Shown here one piece after another: positions 49,720-58,719 of a DNA stretch of 64,000 bases. The notes under the pieces are model-generated. The model had not been told where the DNA came from. It worked only from the letters and a program-made list of their open reading frames with translations, and did no database searches. The stretch lies in the NCBI RefSeq assembly GCF_026965535.1, contig NZ_CP114039.1, positions 4,526,001 to 4,590,000 of the forward strand. The letters are read 5' to 3'. The stretch is from Corallococcus sp. NCRR. GTDB lineage: Bacteria; Myxococcota; Myxococcia; Myxococcales; Myxococcaceae. How positions within the stretch are numbered: the first letter of the stretch is position 1; the number at the start of each line of letters is the position of its first letter. Both the position numbers and the translations under genes were made by a program.

Positions 49720-52700
49720 CTATTCGGACGCGGTCTGGATTTCCCCCGCCGAGGCAGGGGCGGTGCCATCGAGCGCCAGGTAGATGTTGAACCACGCCAG
49801 ATAGGCGCGCCACGCCGGGTCGCGCTGCTCGATGAGCGTCCGCCGCGCCTGCTCCATCCGCTGGGGCACGTCGAAAGGCATCCGCGTCTTGTCCTCGGAT
49901 TGCAGCTGCGCCGCGAACCAGAGCACGTCCAACTGGCCCGCATCGATGGGCGCGTGCGTGCGCGCCATCAGCGAGTCCGCGTGCTCCAGCGCCTTGCCCA
50001 GCCACTGCGCCGCCTGCGCGGGGGCGCGGCGGTCCACGGCGTTCTCCGCCAGCCGCAGCTCCGCCAGCGTCACCGCGCGGATGTCCTCGTCGCGATCCAG
50101 TTCGTCGAACTGCTCCAGGAACAGCGCGCGCCGCTGCTCCAGCGCGCGGGCCGCGGCGTCCATGCGCCCGAGCCGCGTCTCCGCGTTGGCGCGCAGCCCC
50201 GCGGCGATGATGCGGTACGCGCGCTGGACGAACTTCGGGGTGGCGTGTGCCTGCTTCAGCGTGGCCCTCACGGCGGGCGTCGCCAGGTCCCGGTCCACCT
50301 GGTCCAGGTCCTCCAGCGCCCGCTGGGGCTGGTCCGCGCCCAGCGCCGCGCCACCGCGGGCCAGCCGCAGCACCAGCCGGTTGCGCAGGCCCTCGTCGTC
50401 GCGGGGGCCGGCTTCGACGCCGGGCAGCGCGCGGTCGTAGAGCGTGAGCGCCCGCTCGAACCGGCCCGCGGCCAGGTTGTAGAGCGCCGCGCGGTCCGTC
50501 ACCAACGGGAGGAACCGCTCCATCTTCGGCGTGGTCTCCACCGTGGCCAGGGCCTTGTCCGCCGCCTGCGCGGCCTCCGCTTCACGGTTGACGTGCAGCA
50601 GCGCCCGGGCCCTGGCCAGGGCGACCGACAAGCCCGCGCCGTTGTCCGTGTAGGGCAGCTTGTCGCGCTCGTCCAGGTAGCCCAGGGCGATGTGGTAGTT
50701 GCCCACCTGCGTGTGCAGCAGCCCCAGCGCGCCGAGGATCATCGCCTTGTAGCGCGCGTTGTTGCGCACCAGGTCCAGGGCCACGAGGTAGTGACGGTTG
50801 GCGCGCTCGGCGGCGGCGGGGTTTCTGCCGCGCAGGAAGTCCTCGTGGTGGATGGCCCCCATCAGCGCCTGCACCTCGCGCTGGTTCTTGAGCTCCTGCC
50901 ATGCCGCGCGCAGCTCCGCGAGGCCGGTCTTCACCGCCTGGGCGTGGGCGTCGTCATCCAGCTTGGACAGCCGGCGCGTCGTCACGTAGGCCTTCACGAA
51001 GTGCGAGAGCGACACGGCCTTGCCCGGCGCCTCCGTGGTGACCTCCTGGATGATCACCTCCGGGGCGACGCCCGCGCGCAGGCGCAGGCTCATGGACTCG
51101 ACCGCGCTCTCCAGCGAGCCCGTCCGCCGCGTCACGAGGTCGAAGTCCGCGCGCGCCTCGTCCTTCCGGTCGCGGGCCAGGCGGCGGTAGGCGCGGCCCA
51201 TCAGCGCGCGGCGGAACAGCCGCTCCGCCCGGCGCCGCTCCTCGGTGCCGGCCGGGGCGTCGTCGACGTAGAGCGTCGCCAGGGACTCCATCACGCCGTC
51301 AGCGCCCAGGCTCGCCGCGCGCTCGGCGGCGTCCTGCACCACCATCCGGCGGCGGAGCGGATCCGTCTGCTGTTTGTAGAACGCGACCAGGGCGTCCCGG
51401 ACGGGACGGGGAGGGCGCTCCACGTTCAACGCGTTGACGTGGCGGCCCAGCTCCAGGGCGAACGCATACGGCGTCCCGGGGGGCTCCGCCGCGAGCGCCT
51501 GGGCCATGGCCGCGTCCGCTTCCGCGTAGGGGCGTCCCCGGTACAGGGCGCGGACGGCGCCGCGCGCGAAGTCGAGCTGGTCGTCCTGCTTGAAGACCTT
51601 GTTCTGGGAGAGCTCGCGGCCGGCGGCGACCAGCGCGTCCCGGTCATCCAGCTCGCGGTAGAGCGCGTCCGCCTGTTCGTACCAACCCTCCAGCACCGCG
51701 CGTGGCGTGGTGTCCGTCAGCTCGGCGGCCTCCAACTCCTGGCGGGCGAGCGTGAAGTCGCCGGACGCCTGCGCCAGCTCGCTGCGCACCACGTGCCGGT
51801 AGACGGCGGAGGGCGGGCTGGGCGCGGTGGCGGGGTCCAGGGCGGACATGCGTTGGCGTTCGGCCTCCTGCAACTCGTCCACCATGCGGCCCCGGTCGCG
51901 CTCCTTCAGGGCCTTGCGGTGGGCGATGAGGATGCGCAACGGCTCCGACAGCCCGGCGGTGACGGGGTCGTCCACCTTCGTCATCTGGCGCGCGTAGAAG
52001 TCCGCGGCGTCGAAGTCGCCGTAGGCCAGGTGCAGCTGGCTCAGGCGCATCATCAACAGCCTGCGGAGTTTGGGCCGGGTCTCGAGCAGCAGGCGCTGGC
52101 GGTAGAGGAGGAGCTGATCCGCGCGCCGGCCCACCATGCCCAGCTCCTCGTTGAGGCGCTTCACGTCCCATGCGCCGGGCACCTGGCCATCCAGCGGCAG
52201 TCGATACACGTCCAGCGATTGGCCCCGGGAACACGTGGTGATGAGCGACGCGGCGGTGGGGGCCGGGTACTCGCAGCTCCACGCCTCGCTGGTGAGCTGG
52301 TCCGGACTGGTGGTGGAGGCCTGGGCGGGCGCGTCGTCGCGGTCGGAAGGGAAGGGCACGCGGAACAGCACCCCGCTGTCGCTCGCGTCAATCACCCCGT
52401 CCCCGTTGGAGTCGGTGAAGAACTGCACCACGTACAGCGAGCGCCCGTCGCGCGCGAACACCGGCTGGCCCGTCTGCCCCGGGATGTCCAGCGTCAGCGG
52501 GAGGGGGGGCGCGCCGGGGACATCCAGCCGAACGGCCTCCATGTGCGGCGCGGCCCGCGCGGCGAAGCCCGGTCCCACCTGTTGCACGGAGCGCTGGACC
52601 GGGACGTACACCAGCCAGCGCCCATCGGGGGAGAAGGTCGGGCTGGTCAGGTTGCGGTCAAGCAGCGGCGTCACCTGCCACCCGGCCCCGAGCGCCACCT

Positions 52701-53178
52701 TCGACAGCCGCAGGTCGCCCTGGATGGTCGCGCGGCTCACCAGCGCGATGTGCGTGTCGTCGATCCACTCCGCCTGCAGCGCGCTGGTCTCCTCCTCCAG
52801 ACAGCGGCGCTCTTTGGCCTCGGGCAGGTCTCTCACGCAGAGCTGGCCGCCGGCCTGGGTGCGGAAGGAGATGTAGAGCAGCTGCTTGCCATTGGGGCTG
52901 ATGCGCGGCCACGTCACGTCCGCGCCTTCGTCGAAGAGGCGGCGCTCGCGGCCCTTCTCCAGGTCCTGGACGAAGATCTCCGTCGCGATGTCCCGGTTGG
53001 ACACGAACAGCAGCGAGTTCTCGTCGGGCCCCAGCTGCCCCAGGAACTGGTCGCCCATGCCCACGGTGAGCCGCTCGGGCAGGACCATGCCTCCGTCGTT
53101 CTCGTCGTCCTGGGCCCAGGCGCCGCCCGCGACGAGCACGGCCAGGGCCAGGACCCAGGGGCCTGGGCGCGTCAGCAC
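49720..53178 (-). CDS. PD40 beta-propeller plus TPR-rich envelope protein
   Basis: 1152 aa from the GTG at 53178, overlapping the upstream lipoprotein gene (GTGCTGA). Signal peptide with cleavage near GGAWAQ. The first about 330 residues have TolB-like PD40 repeats (WPRISPNGKQLLYISF, SPTFSPDGRWLVYVPV, GQPVFARDGRSLYVVQF). The rest is a long run of helical TPR-like repeats (LRILIAHRKALKE, YHIALGYLDERDKLPY). Likely a periplasmic scaffold of the adjacent envelope operon. Confidence 0.78.
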   Translation of the reverse strand: MLTRPGPWVLALAVLVAGGAWAQDDENDGGMVLPERLTVGMGDQFLGQLGPDENSLLFVSNRDIATEIFVQDLEKGRERRLFDEGADVTWPRISPNGKQLLYISFRTQAGGQLCVRDLPEAKERRCLEEETSALQAEWIDDTHIALVSRATIQGDLRLSKVALGAGWQVTPLLDRNLTSPTFSPDGRWLVYVPVQRSVQQVGPGFAARAAPHMEAVRLDVPGAPPLPLTLDIPGQTGQPVFARDGRSLYVVQFFTDSNGDGVIDASDSGVLFRVPFPSDRDDAPAQASTTSPDQLTSEAWSCEYPAPTAASLITTCSRGQSLDVYRLPLDGQVPGAWDVKRLNEELGMVGRRADQLLLYRQRLLLETRPKLRRLLMMRLSQLHLAYGDFDAADFYARQMTKVDDPVTAGLSEPLRILIAHRKALKERDRGRMVDELQEAERQRMSALDPATAPSPPSAVYRHVVRSELAQASGDFTLARQELEAAELTDTTPRAVLEGWYEQADALYRELDDRDALVAAGRELSQNKVFKQDDQLDFARGAVRALYRGRPYAEADAAMAQALAAEPPGTPYAFALELGRHVNALNVERPPRPVRDALVAFYKQQTDPLRRRMVVQDAAERAASLGADGVMESLATLYVDDAPAGTEERRRAERLFRRALMGRAYRRLARDRKDEARADFDLVTRRTGSLESAVESMSLRLRAGVAPEVIIQEVTTEAPGKAVSLSHFVKAYVTTRRLSKLDDDAHAQAVKTGLAELRAAWQELKNQREVQALMGAIHHEDFLRGRNPAAAERANRHYLVALDLVRNNARYKAMILGALGLLHTQVGNYHIALGYLDERDKLPYTDNGAGLSVALARARALLHVNREAEAAQAADKALATVETTPKMERFLPLVTDRAALYNLAAGRFERALTLYDRALPGVEAGPRDDEGLRNRLVLRLARGGAALGADQPQRALEDLDQVDRDLATPAVRATLKQAHATPKFVQRAYRIIAAGLRANAETRLGRMDAAARALEQRRALFLEQFDELDRDEDIRAVTLAELRLAENAVDRRAPAQAAQWLGKALEHADSLMARTHAPIDAGQLDVLWFAAQLQSEDKTRMPFDVPQRMEQARRTLIEQRDPAWRAYLAWFNIYLALDGTAPASAGEIQTASE

Positions 53179-53711
53179 TTCTTCTCTCCCCAGGTGCCGT
53201 CCTCGGCCTCCACCCATCCGCCGCAGACGACGCCTTCCGCGTGCGCCTGTCGCCAGTTCTGACGCAGCGTTGTCTCCGGCACGCCGGGGCGCACGGTCTT
53301 CATCCACTGCCACAGCTGGCGCCGGGCCCGGTTCACCCGCTCCACCAGCGCGCTGTCATCCGCGGACACGCGCCCGGCCGTGCACTGCTTCCGGGTGACC
53401 ACCAGCAGCCCGTCCTTGCCCTCGCCCACGCAGTGGCGCCGCACCAGGTCGTCCACGCGGTCCGCTTGCGTCTTGCCCAGGTTCTCCACCAGCGGCGGCG
53501 GCTGGATGCCCAGGTCCTCCAGTTGGTTCGGTGTCAGCGGCACCGGCGTGGGGTTCATGCCCGCGCGCGCCAGCCGCTGCTCCACGTCCTTGTACGAACC
53601 CGCGGCCTGCTCCTCGAGCGCCGTCGCCCGGTCCACCATGACGATCTCCGGGGCGCTGATGCACCCGGACGCGGTGAGGGCGGCCACGAGCAACAACCCA
53701 CGGTGTCTCAT
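53172..53711 (-). CDS. Lipoprotein (DUF1318-like)
   Basis: 179 aa. Lipobox VAALTASGCIS. VMVDRATALEEQAAGSY, then LARAGMNPTP recalls DUF1318-type lipoproteins, followed by VRRHCVGEGKDGLLV and KQCTAGRV. Overlaps AsmA-like and PD40/TPR genes on both sides, so the three form an operon. Confidence 0.72.
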   Translation of the reverse strand: MRHRGLLLVAALTASGCISAPEIVMVDRATALEEQAAGSYKDVEQRLARAGMNPTPVPLTPNQLEDLGIQPPPLVENLGKTQADRVDDLVRRHCVGEGKDGLLVVTRKQCTAGRVSADDSALVERVNRARRQLWQWMKTVRPGVPETTLRQNWRQAHAEGVVCGGWVEAEDGTWGEKKC

Positions 53712-56700
53712 TGCAGGGCCTCTGGAGGGGTCATGGAGGTGATGAGGCGGTCGACGATGGGGCCCAGGGGGATGCCCCGGATTTCATCGATGCTGACCAG
53801 CCGGGCCAGTCCGCCCATGGTGATGAGCAGGCTGCCGAAGCCCTGCTTGAAGCTCACGCGCACGTGCTCCGGATACCCCAGGCTCAGCGCGTAGCGGACG
53901 CGGTTGGTGGCGGGGTCGGTGTGGTGCGGGTCCTCCACGTCCAGCAGGTCCAAGAGGTGCCGGTTACCGATGCGCAGAATCTCCGCGCGCCCGTTGATGC
54001 TGCGGTCCCTGGCGGAGATGACCATGGCGGCGTTGCCGTCGAAGGGCTCTCCCCGGGAGGACTTCACGCCCGTGGCGCGCACGTGGGCCTCCAGCGTGGA
54101 GTGCTTGCCCTGATAGTCGAGCATGCACTGGCCGGTGATGCGCCCGCCGCGGACGCCCATCTCCAGCTGGCTCATGGAGAACACGTTCTGGTTGATGGCC
54201 AGGTTGCCCGCCAGCGGCGCGATGGTCATCCACGGCGTGGTGATGCGGTCCGCGGACATGAAGCCACTGCGCGTGAGCAGCGGGTGCTGATCCGCGAAGC
54301 GCAGCATCGAGTAGGGATTCACGCTCAGGTCGTTCAACAGCCGCACGCCGTCCTGGGAGACCTCCACGTTCTCCGTCAGCGGGACGTCGCCGTTGAGCGC
54401 CTCCACCACGATGCCGGACCCGGGCATCCGCACGTTCACGTCCTGGAGCTTGAGGTTGGAGGACGTGCGGAAGACCACCAGGTCCGGCGACGCCACGCGG
54501 AAGTCCACCGTGACCTTGCCGCTGCCTTCGACCTGGCCGGGCCGCGCGAGGCGCGCCAGGTCCTGCTCCAGCGAGCCCCGGAGCCCCATGCGCTGCTGCT
54601 CGTTGCTCAGGTCGAGCCGCCCTCGGACCTTCAGCAGCGTCTGGGTGCCGCCATTGGACAGCTTCAGGTCCGGGATGCGGATGACGCCGGTGGGCTTGCG
54701 CACCACGGAGAACGACGCCTCCACGTCCTGGACGGGGTAGGGCAGCGCCGGCTTCTGCTCCAGCGAGCGGAGCTTCACGAGCTGCTTCAGCTCGATGTCC
54801 CCCTTCTCCCATTGGTCGGTGAAGGTGGCGGTGCTGTCGCTGGACAGGTCCGCGAAGGTGAACCGGCGGTCGTTCATGCTGACGGTGAGCTTCTCCACCG
54901 CCAGGGTCGTGCGGACGGTGCGCTGCGAGCCTTCGGCGTGTGACTCGCCCTGCCAGCGCAGGGTGGGGACGTTGATGGTCTGGTCCGCCTGCTTCCAGCG
55001 CACGCCGCGCAGGTCCATGTGGGCCTTGCCCTCGAAGCTGGCGGCGCGCGGAGGCATGGGGGCCAGGCGGAAGCTTCCGTCGGAGCCCAGGTGCGTGATG
55101 AGGCCCGTCAGCGTGCCGTGCAGCTCGCCGGTCATCGCGAGCCTGGAGGGATCCACCTCCGGGGGCACCCGCGCCTTCGCCAGGAGCGGCGACAGGGGAC
55201 CCAGCGGCGGGAAGTCACCCTTCACGTCCATGCGGAGCGCGCGAGCCTTCGGGTTGAACGCCAGCGCCGCGTCAGCGGCGACCTTCAGGCCCTCATGGCC
55301 GGTGAGCCCCAGCTTGAGGGAGAGCTTGCGCCGGTCCACGTCGAACGTCAGCGTCTGGTGCTGGGTGCCCGCGTCGGTCTCTCCGATGCGCAGCCCTTCG
55401 ACCTTCAGGGCCAGGTCTCCCTTGTGCATCCACGCGTCTCCCTGCGAGCGCAGCGCGACGGTGGTGCTGGCCGCCGAGATGTCGTCCCAGCCCGCGCGTT
55501 GCAGCCGCAGCTCCGTCTGATGATCCACGCGCGGCGAGGGAGCGAAGAGGGCCGTCAGCCTGCCCTTGGAGGCCAGCGTCACGGCCAGCTGCTTCCAGGG
55601 GAAGTGCGCGGCGACGTCCTCCGGGATGAAGGGCCGCGCCATGACGAGGTCCGGCAGCTGCGCGTCCAGCGTGTACGCCACGTCGTCGGTGCCCTTCGTG
55701 GCGTCCAGCGACGCGTGCAGCGTGCCCACGTCCAGCTCCAGCCGTGCGCGGGCCCTGCTCAGCCGTGGCTCCTCCATCGTGGGAAAGGCGTCCGTCACGT
55801 GGAGCTGCACGCGCGCGGGACCCTTCAGCACCTCTTTGCCCTCGGCGGTGATCCGCAGCGCCTCCACGGGCAGGTCCGCCTTCAGCGCGAAGGGGGGCTT
55901 CGCCGTCAGGGGCACCTGGAGGTTGACGCCCAGGCGCTCCGCCAGCGCCCGGTAGCCGGAGGCGCGGACGTCCAAGGCCTCCACCTTGGCGGAGAGGGCC
56001 GCGTCCCCCGCGACCCGGAAGGGCGAGGCGAGGTCGGGCCGCAGCTGATGTCCGGTCAGCTCGCCGGAGGCCTTCGGAACGCGGACCGGCGTGGCACCCC
56101 CGACGTCGAGCCCCTGGAGCGCGAACGTGAGCCGGGCCGCCAGTCCCTGGGGCGCATCCGGGGTCGCCGTCAGCGAGATGCGTCCATCGCCAAGCTCCAC
56201 CTTGAGCGCCTCCTGCACGAGGAGGAGCTTCGCCACGTCGACGTCCAGCCCGAGCCGGCCCTGGGCTCCCAGTTGGGGCATGTCGCTGAGCGTGACCTCC
56301 CGGGCCTCCAGGTACACCTTGCCGCGCTCCAGGGCGAACGGGCGCAGGTCCTCGGGGATCCACTTCAGCAGCCGTCCCAGGTCCACGTCCGCCAGGGCCT
56401 GCGTCAGCACGGGGGGAACTTCCGTCGCATCCGGAAGCACCAGTCGGGCCTGCACCTCGGCGCTGTCGGTCAATCGCGTGCGGTCCAGCTCGAGGGTGGT
56501 GTATTGCTTCTCCGTGTCGAACTTCGCGGTCACCGCGCCGTGCAGCAGCGCGCGGAGCGTAATGCGCGGATCGAAGGTCTGCTTCGCGACGTCCAGGTCC
56601 ACCTTCACGTGCGCGGCGTCCGTGCTCGCGTCCACCGACAGGGCCAGCTCCAGCAGGGCCTCTGCGGCGGGGGCTTCACGGTTCAGCGTCAGGGCCAGCG

Positions 56701-57379
56701 GCTTGCCGGGCTTGCCCAGGTCCACGAGGAGCTTCCAGCTCCTGTCCTGGGGCTTCGCTTCGATGCCGGCTTCGAGCCCGCGCAGCGACCAGCGGTCCAC
56801 CACCGCGCCGTTCTGGACGCGGACGTATGTCAGCGACACGTTCGACAGCTCGATGCTGGAGACGGGGAACGGGGAGGCGAAGAGGTCCGCGACCTGCCGG
56901 GTGGTTCCGGGGGATGTTTCATCCAGCGGCTCCGGCTCCGGCGGCCCGGTCAGGTTCGTGAGCGACGTGGTCCCTTTTTCATCCGCGACCAGGACGACGG
57001 CCGCGTCGCGCACCACGACCCGCTCCACCCGGACCGGTCCCTTCAGCAGCGCGCCAAATGACCACGCCGCCTCCAGCGTGCCGACGCGCAGGAACTCGGG
57101 CGCGATGTCCTGGAACGGCGGCGGGGTTCGCACCACCAGGCCTTCCAGCCGCAGCCCGGAGAGCACGTCGATCCGCGCCGTCTGGTAGTCCAGCCGCACG
57201 CCCGAGGCCGCCTCCACCTCCGAGACGACGCGCGGCTTCAGCCAGGGATGGTCGAGGTTGTGGAGCGCGGTCACGACCGCGATGAGCAGGAGGGCGAACG
57301 TCGCGAGGAGGATCAGGCACGCGCCCGCGATGATTCGCGTCAACCGCCGACGAGGCCGCTCAGCACCGGGGGAGTCCAT
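53708..57379 (-). CDS. AsmA/TamB-like envelope protein
   Basis: 1223 aa from the ATG at 57379. One N-terminal transmembrane anchor (ACLILLATFALLLIAVVTAL), then VSEVEAASGVRLDYQTARIDVLSGLRLEGL, the AsmA/DUF748-type start. The long beta-rich body repeats short strands (LRLEGLVVRTPPPF, LTATPDAPQGLAARLTFALQG, NVRMPGSGIVVEALNG). The family works in outer-membrane lipid or protein traffic across the periplasm. First gene of the three-gene operon. Confidence 0.82.
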   Translation of the reverse strand: MDSPGAERPRRRLTRIIAGACLILLATFALLLIAVVTALHNLDHPWLKPRVVSEVEAASGVRLDYQTARIDVLSGLRLEGLVVRTPPPFQDIAPEFLRVGTLEAAWSFGALLKGPVRVERVVVRDAAVVLVADEKGTTSLTNLTGPPEPEPLDETSPGTTRQVADLFASPFPVSSIELSNVSLTYVRVQNGAVVDRWSLRGLEAGIEAKPQDRSWKLLVDLGKPGKPLALTLNREAPAAEALLELALSVDASTDAAHVKVDLDVAKQTFDPRITLRALLHGAVTAKFDTEKQYTTLELDRTRLTDSAEVQARLVLPDATEVPPVLTQALADVDLGRLLKWIPEDLRPFALERGKVYLEAREVTLSDMPQLGAQGRLGLDVDVAKLLLVQEALKVELGDGRISLTATPDAPQGLAARLTFALQGLDVGGATPVRVPKASGELTGHQLRPDLASPFRVAGDAALSAKVEALDVRASGYRALAERLGVNLQVPLTAKPPFALKADLPVEALRITAEGKEVLKGPARVQLHVTDAFPTMEEPRLSRARARLELDVGTLHASLDATKGTDDVAYTLDAQLPDLVMARPFIPEDVAAHFPWKQLAVTLASKGRLTALFAPSPRVDHQTELRLQRAGWDDISAASTTVALRSQGDAWMHKGDLALKVEGLRIGETDAGTQHQTLTFDVDRRKLSLKLGLTGHEGLKVAADAALAFNPKARALRMDVKGDFPPLGPLSPLLAKARVPPEVDPSRLAMTGELHGTLTGLITHLGSDGSFRLAPMPPRAASFEGKAHMDLRGVRWKQADQTINVPTLRWQGESHAEGSQRTVRTTLAVEKLTVSMNDRRFTFADLSSDSTATFTDQWEKGDIELKQLVKLRSLEQKPALPYPVQDVEASFSVVRKPTGVIRIPDLKLSNGGTQTLLKVRGRLDLSNEQQRMGLRGSLEQDLARLARPGQVEGSGKVTVDFRVASPDLVVFRTSSNLKLQDVNVRMPGSGIVVEALNGDVPLTENVEVSQDGVRLLNDLSVNPYSMLRFADQHPLLTRSGFMSADRITTPWMTIAPLAGNLAINQNVFSMSQLEMGVRGGRITGQCMLDYQGKHSTLEAHVRATGVKSSRGEPFDGNAAMVISARDRSINGRAEILRIGNRHLLDLLDVEDPHHTDPATNRVRYALSLGYPEHVRVSFKQGFGSLLITMGGLARLVSIDEIRGIPLGPIVDRLITSMTPPEALQ

Positions 57380-57489
57380 GATGTTCCGTCGAGGCGACCG
57401 GCCCGCCACCTCCTACCATGCGGCGGAATCGGGCTTCAATCCGCGCATGTCTCGCGAGCCGGGCGGCGTCGTGCACCCGGGTAGACGCT

Positions 57490-58266
57490 TCAACCGAAGC
57501 TGGACGGAGTCATTCCCGCCGTGCCGCCCGCGAGCGGTTTGTAGGGGAAATAGAGGTTTCGCACGAAGCGGGTGAACAGGTGCTCCTCGTTCCACCGCTG
57601 GCGGGCCATGCCGTACACGCCGGGGGCGCGCAGGTCGTGCGCGGAGACGCCGGTGACGAACTCGCGCTCGCTGTAGATGGCGAAGACCTCGTCCACCGCC
57701 GCGCGGCTGCGGTACGTGCGGAGCATCGTGCGGTAGATGAGCTCGCTCTCCTTCTGGGTGAAGGCGAGCCCCTGGATGGCGTGCGCCATCTCGTGGAAGA
57801 CCAGGTACTGCTCCGACTCCATCCGGTCCTGCCGCAGCGCGATCCGTGCGCGGGGCCAGTCCGGGTGGTCCCAGAACAGGCCCGCGGCCTGGGGAGACAC
57901 GGCCCGGGGGTAGCCGTACTTCGCCAGCGTATGGCCCGGAGGAATCAGCTCCAGCGTCAGGGGCCGTGCGGCCTCCAGGCGGGCGATGAGCTGGAGGTTC
58001 CCGGCGAGCTGCCGGACGATCTCGTCCTGCACCCGCTTCACCTGCGCCGCCGGGGCGCCGTACGGCTTGAGCTCCAGCTTCGCGCTCACGTAGGCGCGGG
58101 CCCGCGCGGGGCCTTCGGCGGGGGGACGGCCTCCGCGTGACTCGAAGACGTCGCCTCCCTCCAGCAGGGTGAAGGCGCTCAACGGTTGCTTGAGCCCGAC
58201 CTCCGCCGCCAGCGGGGTGACGTCCGGCGTGGAGCCGTCCAGTGTCTCGTAGCGCTCAGGGGCCAT
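57490..58266 (-). CDS. HExxH-motif protein (putative metallopeptidase)
   Basis: 258 aa from the ATG at 58266. ESEQYLVFHEMAHAIQGLAF contains the HEMAH zinc motif. No signal peptide is visible, but a lipoprotein gene ends 4 bp upstream, suggesting coupling. No specific peptidase family recognised. Confidence 0.65.
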   Translation of the reverse strand: MAPERYETLDGSTPDVTPLAAEVGLKQPLSAFTLLEGGDVFESRGGRPPAEGPARARAYVSAKLELKPYGAPAAQVKRVQDEIVRQLAGNLQLIARLEAARPLTLELIPPGHTLAKYGYPRAVSPQAAGLFWDHPDWPRARIALRQDRMESEQYLVFHEMAHAIQGLAFTQKESELIYRTMLRTYRSRAAVDEVFAIYSEREFVTGVSAHDLRAPGVYGMARQRWNEEHLFTRFVRNLYFPYKPLAGGTAGMTPSSFG

Positions 58267-58270
58267 AGGC

Positions 58271-58531
58271 TCAGGAGCAGGTCTTCGCCTGCTGCTTGCA
58301 GGACTCGGTGCAGGCCGGCGTCTGCGTATCGGGGGTGAGCCGCTCCGCGTGGCCCTGCACGGAGTCCGGCGGCTGACGCGATGCGGGCCGGCCACGTGGC
58401 TGACAACTGTCGAGGCAGGCGTCGTACTGGTCGCGGCAGGCCGGCGACATGTTCGACGTGTCGAGCGTCGCGCAGCCGGACACCAGGGACAGGGCGGCCG
58501 CGAAGAGGGGAATGCCACGGACGAGGTTCAT
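58271..58531 (-). CDS. Small Cys-rich lipoprotein
   Basis: 86 aa. Lipobox ALSLVSGCAT. The mature part has six more Cys in pairs (ACRDQYDACLDSCQP, ACTESCKQQAKTC). Co-directional with and just upstream of the HExxH gene. Confidence 0.7.
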   Translation of the reverse strand: MNLVRGIPLFAAALSLVSGCATLDTSNMSPACRDQYDACLDSCQPRGRPASRQPPDSVQGHAERLTPDTQTPACTESCKQQAKTCS

Positions 58532-58719
58532 GCCTGGAGTCTAGCCGGAGCCGCGTCCCGCCATCGCTGTTCGCGGCGCTCCTTCCGGTGCGGTGAATAC
58601 CCCGAGCAGTCCCCACGATGATGACCTCGAGGTGGCCACGGAGGGCTGTAGCGCGCAGGGGGGCCCGCCCAGGCCCGGAGGCCCTGGCCCATCCGCGCGG
58701 AGTGGGGGAAGGCGGGGCT

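Noticed and set aside
49675-53262. 1195-aa ORF on the plus strand opposite the PD40/TPR gene
   Set aside because: It is the antisense shadow of a GC-rich gene: long, His/Arg/Gln-rich, no domain and no ribosome-binding site. The minus-strand protein has signal peptide, PD40 and TPR motifs.
55019-57061. 680-aa plus-strand ORF opposite the AsmA-like gene
   Set aside because: Antisense shadow; no fold-like pattern and the minus-strand gene is clear.
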